From: Dictyocoela muelleri
Lineage: Eukaryota > Microsporidia
Length of the DNA stretch: 10,470 nucleotides
NCBI GenBank assembly: GCA_016256075.1
Contig: SDVU01000794.1
Location: 1 to 10,470, forward strand
Direction of reading: 5' to 3'
A program made the translations under genes and the position numbers. Each line of letters opens with the position of its first letter. Positions within the stretch are counted from its first letter, which is position 1. Shown here one piece after another: positions 6,856 through 10,470 of the stretch. The notes beneath the pieces were generated by a model. That model worked only from the letters and a program-made list of their open reading frames with translations, was not told the origin of the DNA and did no database searches.

Positions 6856-7941
6856 ATGTTTTTAGATCAAGATGAAGTAGATAATAATATTACTGAAGAG
6901 ATATATCTGAATGTTTTAGAGGATACAATAAGGAAGCCCCGCGTTCTCATCACAAAAAAATTAATTGAAATATTTTTGCGATCGTTGGAAATAAATGTTT
7001 CCTTGATAGAGAGCTCTACTATTCTAAATTTATCTTATAGAATAGTTAAAAGATTATACAAGAGATATCTATCAGGGGGAATTGTAAGATTTGACAGGAT
7101 TTAAATCAGCGAGGGAGAAGAAGAAGGGTACAAAGAAAGATTTTTCATTCGAAAAGAATATAATTGCATCAGAAGTCGGCGCTAATACCTGCACAAACCT
7201 CAAATCAATATGTGAAAAGCTCACGATTTATAGCAACCAGCCTACATATTCAACCTCACCATCCACTGTATGCAGAATTATTAAAGATATGGAATATACA
7301 AGAAAGAAGCTTACACTGGTTACTATTAATAGAAATAGCAATTTTAACAAAGATTTAAGATATTTATATAAAGTTTCTTTAAATAATATCCAAGATAACC
7401 AACTTATATTTTTGGATGAATCTGGATTCAATTTACATACCTTTCAACAATTAGGATACTCGCCTAAAGATGCAAAGTGTTATGTAAATTCATCAAATTC
7501 AAAGGGTACTAATATATCATTATTATGTGCAATTACTTTTCAAGGAATTTTTTCCTGTAAAATTATAATGGGAAGTTTCAAATCTGCTGATCTGAATGAT
7601 TTTATATGTGAAGATTTACCTTTGATATCTCCACATGATAGAAAATATATCATTATGGACAATGCAGCAATTCATAAAACTAGAGATGTTGTAAATTCTT
7701 TCCTGTAAAAAAATTATATCTTAAATTTTTGCCTCCTTATTCTCCTCATCTTAATCCTATTGAAGAATTTTTTTCTTGTATAAAAGCTCGTGTAAGACAA
7801 AGACCTATTAACATGGACAGTGCAGTGCTAATTTGTGTCATCGAAGAAGTTTTACTCAGTGGCAATTTTTCTATGGATGGTTATTTATGTCACATTCGAA
7901 TATGGATTGAGAGAGAAATTAGCAGAGTTGATTTTATATAA
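6856..7941 (+). pseudogene. IS630/Tc1-mariner transposase (DDE type), two frameshifts
   Basis: Three open pieces follow one another. 6856-7104 is helix-turn-helix-like (ITKKLIEIF, then LSYRIVKRLYKRYLSGGIVR). 7091-7708 continues with the second DNA-binding part (CTNLKSICEKLTIYS, then SPSTVCRIIKDM) and the catalytic motifs FLDESGF (D codon 7415-7417) and IIMDNAAIHK (D codon 7658-7660). From about 7699 to 7941 it reads LPPYSPHLNPIEEFFS (E codon 7762-7764) to the C-terminus. One frameshift lies near 7088-7103 and one near 7691-7701. Correcting the second for a lost base gives DD34E spacing, usual for Tc1/IS630. Total about 360 residues, a normal length. The protein would cut and paste the element at TA; this copy cannot make it whole. 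Confidence 0.9.
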
Positions 7942-8030
7942 ATATTAAAATTTTTTTATTACCAGTGTTATTTATATATTTACAGTATGTGTCTGTTTTT
8001 AAGAACGTTTATTTTTTTTTAAAAAGGGGG

Positions 8031-8140
8031 ACTATAAAAATGAAATATGGTGACTATAAAAATAAAATATGGTGACTATAAAAATGAAATATGGTGAATA
8101 TAAAAATTAAATATGGTGGCTATAAAAATGAAATAGTCTG
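8031..8140 (+). repeat. Right terminal repeat: five 22-bp units
   Basis: Five contiguous units start ACTATAAAAATGAAATATGG at 8031 and repeat at 8053, 8075, 8097 and 8119. The last ends in AGTCTG at the TA border. Units differ by 1-4 bases. The left end has only two, so the ends are clearly unequal. Confidence 0.93.
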
Positions 8141-8141
8141 T

Positions 8142-8986
8142 AATGAAGAAATAATAAACTTTCTTCAAGAAAAAAAATAATGTATGACACGATGGTTTGC
8201 ACTACATGTGGTGTAAATATGTTTTTAAGAAAGAGCAAAAATTGTAGGTTAGGATATACTTGGAAGTGTCTGAATTATCGATGTGAGATATATCAGACAA
8301 CTTTCTCTATATTAAGAGGATCATTTTTTTTAAATATGAAAATTGATCCTAGAAAATGCTGGGCTATTATATATTATATTGTAGAAAATGAAATAATAAA
8401 TAAAATAGTCGGTTTTACGGAAAGGGGCAAAAGCATAGTATAATTTTAAATAAGATAGAATATAAAACAATATTGGAAAGAAAATGAAATAAAATTGGGC
8501 GGTTTGAGTGTTATAGTGCAGGTTGATGAAACGAAGTTAAATTTTAATGTAAAATCTCATCGTGTAAGATCTCCCAGAGAACCTGTTTAGGCCGTTACTA
8601 TTACGGATACAAGTACATTACCTGCCAAAGAGTACGTGGAAATTGTGCCTGATAGATATGCTAACACCATTATGTAAATAATTAATCGAATTATAAGGCC
8701 TGGCTCTATAATACATACTGATGAATGGCGTTCATATAGAAGGATGAGAGAAATAGGTGAATATATCCACGGAACCATTTGTCATAAATATAATTTTGCA
8801 GATACGGAGACGATAATTGTTACTCATCACGTAGAAAGTTTTAATAACAAATTAAAGCTATAAATTAAAAAAAGAAAAGGTCTGATGTATAATCAGAGAT
8901 CAGCATTTCTTAAATATTTCCTTTTCATTGATCATTTTAAATAAGATGCATTTAATGAGATATTAAAACTTATTAAAATAAATTAG
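8142..8986 (+). pseudogene. ISXO2-like transposase, most of the gene, several stops
   Basis: After the N-terminal helix (NEEIINFLQEK, 8142 on) an A-run near 8170-8177 shifts the frame. From 8180 frame 2 carries the rest of the gene. A zinc ribbon (C7-x2-C10 ... C30-x4-C35, numbered from the ATG at 8180) is followed by TTFSILRGSFF, then QVDETKLNF (first D, codon 8525-8527), PGSIIHTDEWRSYRRM (second D) and THHVESFNNKLKL (E). This is the DDE order and spacing of the ISXO2/IS1595-like family, shared with eukaryotic Merlin elements. Stops interrupt frame 2 at 8441, 8447, 8456, 8588, 8675, 8861 and 8942; it ends at 8984-8986. Substitution-type decay with the frame kept suggests slow ageing. Confidence 0.85.
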
Positions 8987-9072
8987 TGTATTAAAACATT
9001 ATTTATTTAAATTATTTTTTTCTTTATATAAAATCAAGATAAATCTATTATTATTGATATTTTTTTAGGGGA

Positions 9073-9120
9073 GGAGGTAATCTTCACATGATTCATTTAC
9101 GGAGGTAATCTTCACATGAT
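9073..9120 (+). repeat. Doubled right terminal repeat of the ISXO2-like element
   Basis: GGAGGTAATCTTCACATGAT occurs at 9073-9092 and again at 9101-9120, identical, 28 bp apart. It is the inverse of the left terminus (6665-6684) with two differences. Confidence 0.88.
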
Positions 9121-9230
9121 ACAAAACACTCTTATTTCCAACATTTTACTTTGTTTTTGGAAATAAAATTTGGGGTAGTTTGAACGGTTAAAAATTTAAC
9201 TTCTTTACAAAATTTTTAGAATTTATTTTC

Positions 9231-9276
9231 AAAAATTATTTATTAAAAATATAATTAAAAATTATTTATTAAAAAT
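9231..9276. repeat. 20-bp AT-rich direct repeat
   Basis: AAAAATTATTTATTAAAAAT occurs at 9231-9250 and at 9257-9276. It lies just past the 3' end of the - strand ISXO2-like remnant and probably arose by local slippage. Confidence 0.7.
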
Positions 9277-9781
9277 AATAGATAAAAAATCTGCGAACTC
9301 AATATTTTTGTAATGCCAAAGAAATTTAAACATATAAATATGATCATCGATATTTTCGATTAAAGTACAATCGCCCAGTGTTTTACATTTTAAGTGCGCC
9401 CATAAATTTTTATATTTTTCTGAGTGTCACTTTTGTAATTAGATCTACGAATTTTTTTTATCTAACAGTATCATGTTGTAGCCATAATTTTTCAGAGAAT
9501 TGCATGCACCGTAATTATCAATGATAATATATAAGTGTTTCATAATGCTTGTTTGGATAATTATAATTAGCGTTTTTGAGTCTCTTGATAATACTCTCTT
9601 TAATATACACTTACAACATTTCGAATCGATAGCTCTTATATCCACAATGACCTTTTTTCCTTCCTCTGCAGTATTCCATTTCCTTCCAAATAGTTTCATC
9701 TATTTGAACTTCTTTAAGGACCCAGCTATTTTAACAGAATTATAAACGCATACTATTTAATATTTTTTCTCTCTATTGTTA
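9262..9781 (-). pseudogene. Second ISXO2-like transposase remnant, cut by an IS630-like element at 9781
   Basis: Read on the - strand from 9781: VCVYNSVKIAG, then EVQIDET (first catalytic D), FGRKWNTAEEGKK, KCILKRVLSRDSKTLIIIIQ, then IIIDNYGACNSLKNYGY (second D region; the family usually has SDxWxAY), then FVDLITK, KYKNLWAHLKCKTLGD, and IDDHIYMFKFLWHYKNIEF to a stop at 9264-9262. Every block has a clear ISXO2/IS1595 counterpart in the right order. The blocks lie in different frames, so at least three frameshifts are present. The expected E of the 'ES/EN' block appears as KYKN. The zinc-ribbon half is missing at 9781, where an IS630-like terminus begins; it should lie beyond the right edge. 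I find no terminal repeat for this copy. Confidence 0.75.
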
Positions 9782-9788
9782 CAGGGTA

Positions 9789-10013
9789 TTTCAATTAATA
9801 AGAGCCCTCGTTTCAATTAGTTAGAGCCCTAATTTAAATTATTGGGAGCCCTTATCTCAATTAATGAGAGCCCACATTTCAATTAATGAGTGCCCTCATT
9901 TCAATTAGTGAGAGTCCTCTTTTCAATTAGTGAGAGCCCTATTTTCAATTCAATTAGTGAAAGCTCTCATTTCAATTAGTATGAGCCCTCATTTCAATTT
10001 TTGTGACTCCGCA
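9789..10013 (-). repeat. Array of about ten 22-bp repeats in the terminus of the second IS630-like element
   Basis: The + strand consensus is TTTCAATTAGTGAGAGCCCT plus two bases. Units start at 9789, 9811, 9833, 9855, 9877, 9899, 9921, 9943, 9970 and 9992, with a partial one at 10014. The unit at 9943 is 27 bp because CAATT is duplicated. There are no spacers. Spacing of 22 bp equals that in the first element although the sequence outside ATTTCA differs. Confidence 0.93.
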
Positions 10014-10128
10014 TTTCAATTAAAGATAAACTTTATTGTAAATTTTAAAATAAATAAAATTTGTTAAACTGCTCAAACTCATGTTTTAAAATAAAAATAA
10101 ATGCATTAAAACTTTTCACTTTAAAATT

Positions 10129-10470
10129 TTAAATAAAAGGATTCCCGGATAATGCAATGTCTATCCAACGTTCTATATTTCGGTATACACCTCCAAAAAC
10201 AGATATTTCAATTTTTGAGATTACCATTTCTATGCATAATTCAATATCTTCGAAAGTATTTTTCGGCAATTCCAAATTGTTATAATGAGATTTTATGGCA
10301 GAAAAATTTTCGGTTCTACAACGGTTTATGCCACTCAAAAGAATTGAGGAGGGGTAATGAAAGTATATTGAAAGAAGCGTGAAATCGTCTTATAAAGAAG
10401 GTCCCTGGATTTGTTTTTCATACACTCATAATTATTACTATATTTAGTCTTTTTTGCTACGCAAAAAAGA
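10129..10470 (-). pseudogene. C-terminal fragment of an IS630/Tc1-mariner transposase
   Basis: The - strand frame from about 10338 to the stop at 10129 reads ENFSAIKSHYNNLELPKN, then IELCIEMVISKIEISVFGG and VYRNIERWIDIALSGNPFI. It lines up with the end of the first element's protein (FFSCIKARVRQRP, then VIEEVLLSGNFSM, and YLCHIRIWIEREISRVDFI), ending at nearly the same residue. Upstream to 10470 there are scraps in other frames: VIIMS, like the IIMDN motif, and FNILSLP, like the ILYLPPYSP motif. The catalytic LNPIE block is not intact. Homology of the tail is visible but modest; placement beside the repeat array and the CAG-TA end raises confidence. Confidence 0.62.

Larger units (their letters stand above)
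6769..8140 (+). mobile_element. IS630/Tc1-mariner-type transposon, 1372 bp, complete ends
   Basis: TA lies at both borders (6767-6768, 8141-8142), the target duplication typical of this superfamily. The ends are inverted: CAGACTATTTCATTTTTATAG from 6769 and the same sequence read inversely from 8140. The left end has two 22-bp units (6769-6812), the right end five (8031-8140). The transposase lies between (6856-7941), same strand. Both ends are well preserved and the gene has only two frameshifts, so it looks younger than the ISXO2-like copy it interrupts. Confidence 0.9.
6663..9122 (+). mobile_element. ISXO2-like (IS1595/Merlin-type) transposon, interrupted by an IS630-like element
   Basis: The left end GGATCATGTGAACATTACC (6663-6681) matches the right end read inversely, GTATCATGTGAAGATTACC (9122-9104). 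AAAACACC (6655-6662) and AAAACACT (9123-9130) flank it, an 8-bp target duplication with one later change. Removing the IS630-like insertion leaves about 1.1 kb. The left terminus is doubled into a palindrome (6665-6708). At the right the 20-bp terminal repeat occurs twice as a direct repeat (9073-9092 and 9101-9120). The element sits inside the arm of a MITE, and the MITE arms close up when it is removed. Its transposase gene is broken. Confidence 0.78.
6504..9177. mobile_element. Hairpin MITE (about 206 bp) split by an ISXO2-like insertion
   Basis: The parts are 6504-6662 and 9131-9177; everything between is later insertion. The left arm runs from TACCCCAATTTT (6504) through CCAAAAACAAAGGAAAATG and ATATGGTAAACTTTGAAATG to ATTTTTATGTAAA (near 6596). 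The right arm is its inverse in two pieces: 6614-6662 pairs with the inner half and 9131-9177 with the outer half (ends TTTGGGGTA). The pieces line up through the shared GGGTG at the junction, giving arms of about 93 and 96 bp with roughly nine in ten positions matching by eye, around a short A/T loop. The ends TA-CCCCAA...TTGGGG-TA would fit a TA target duplication, as in Tc1/mariner-related MITEs. It has no coding capacity. Confidence 0.75.
9782..10470 (-). mobile_element. Second IS630/Tc1-mariner-type transposon, 3' end only (continues past the window)
   Basis: TA at 9780-9781 is followed by CAGGGTATTTCAATTA, matching the ends of the first element (TA then CAGACTATTTCATTT). Next come about ten 22-bp direct repeats, then a C-terminal transposase fragment on the - strand. 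That order (gene, spacer, repeat array, CAG-TA end) is the same as at 7941-8142, inverted. The other end and most of the gene lie beyond 10470. It interrupts an ISXO2-like transposase gene. Repeat units are less alike than in the first element, and the coding part is more decayed, so it is probably older. Confidence 0.75.

Noticed and set aside
9789-10013. Regular short repeats resembling a CRISPR array
   Set aside because: The units are contiguous with no spacers, there are no cas-like genes, the context is eukaryotic, and the array ends in a transposon terminus with TA.

Overview
The window is very AT-rich eukaryotic DNA with one intact protein gene and a dense pile of decayed DNA transposons. 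It most resembles a transposon-laden microsporidian genome. The grounds are a secreted leucine-rich-repeat protein of a kind expanded in microsporidia, a CCCC motif directly against the start codon (a known microsporidian start signal), the combination of ISXO2-like (IS1595/Merlin), IS630/Tc1-mariner and MULE transposases, and no visible introns. A large-genome lineage such as Hamiltosporidium is possible, but the genus is a guess.

Layout. Positions 1-1311 hold two opposed fragments of Mutator-like (MULE) transposases: a C-terminal part on the + strand (97-309, perhaps on to 722) and an N-terminal FLYWCH-type zinc-finger part on the - strand (1027-1311). The second is cut at 1026 by what looks like the end of a hAT-type element. 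Positions 1678-2691 are an old ISXO2-like element with inverted ends and a candidate 8-bp target duplication. Positions 3226-3714 are a foldback element whose arms are tandem ~19-20-bp repeats. The only intact gene, 3993-6362 (+), encodes a predicted secreted LRR protein of 789 residues.

From 6504 to 9177 there is a three-layer nest. A ~206-bp hairpin MITE (6504-6662 plus 9131-9177) is split by an ISXO2-like element (6663-9122, 8-bp duplication AAAACACC/AAAACACT). That element is in turn split by an IS630/mariner element (6769-8140, TA duplication). From 9262 to the right edge the same kind of nest recurs on the - strand: an ISXO2-like transposase remnant (9262-9781) is interrupted at a TA by a second IS630/mariner element (9782 to beyond 10470).

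The least expected structure is at the transposon ends. Both IS630-like elements begin TA-CAGNNTATTTCA and their ends are arrays of 22-bp direct repeats (2 and 5 copies in one, about 10 in the other), each unit carrying an ATTTCA core. The unrelated-looking foldback at 3226-3714 has the same design and the same core. Separately, two ISXO2-like elements each carry one end in which the terminal repeat is doubled head-to-head into a near-perfect palindrome. All transposase genes seen here are broken, so the elements in this window look inactive. Alignments and family calls were made by eye.
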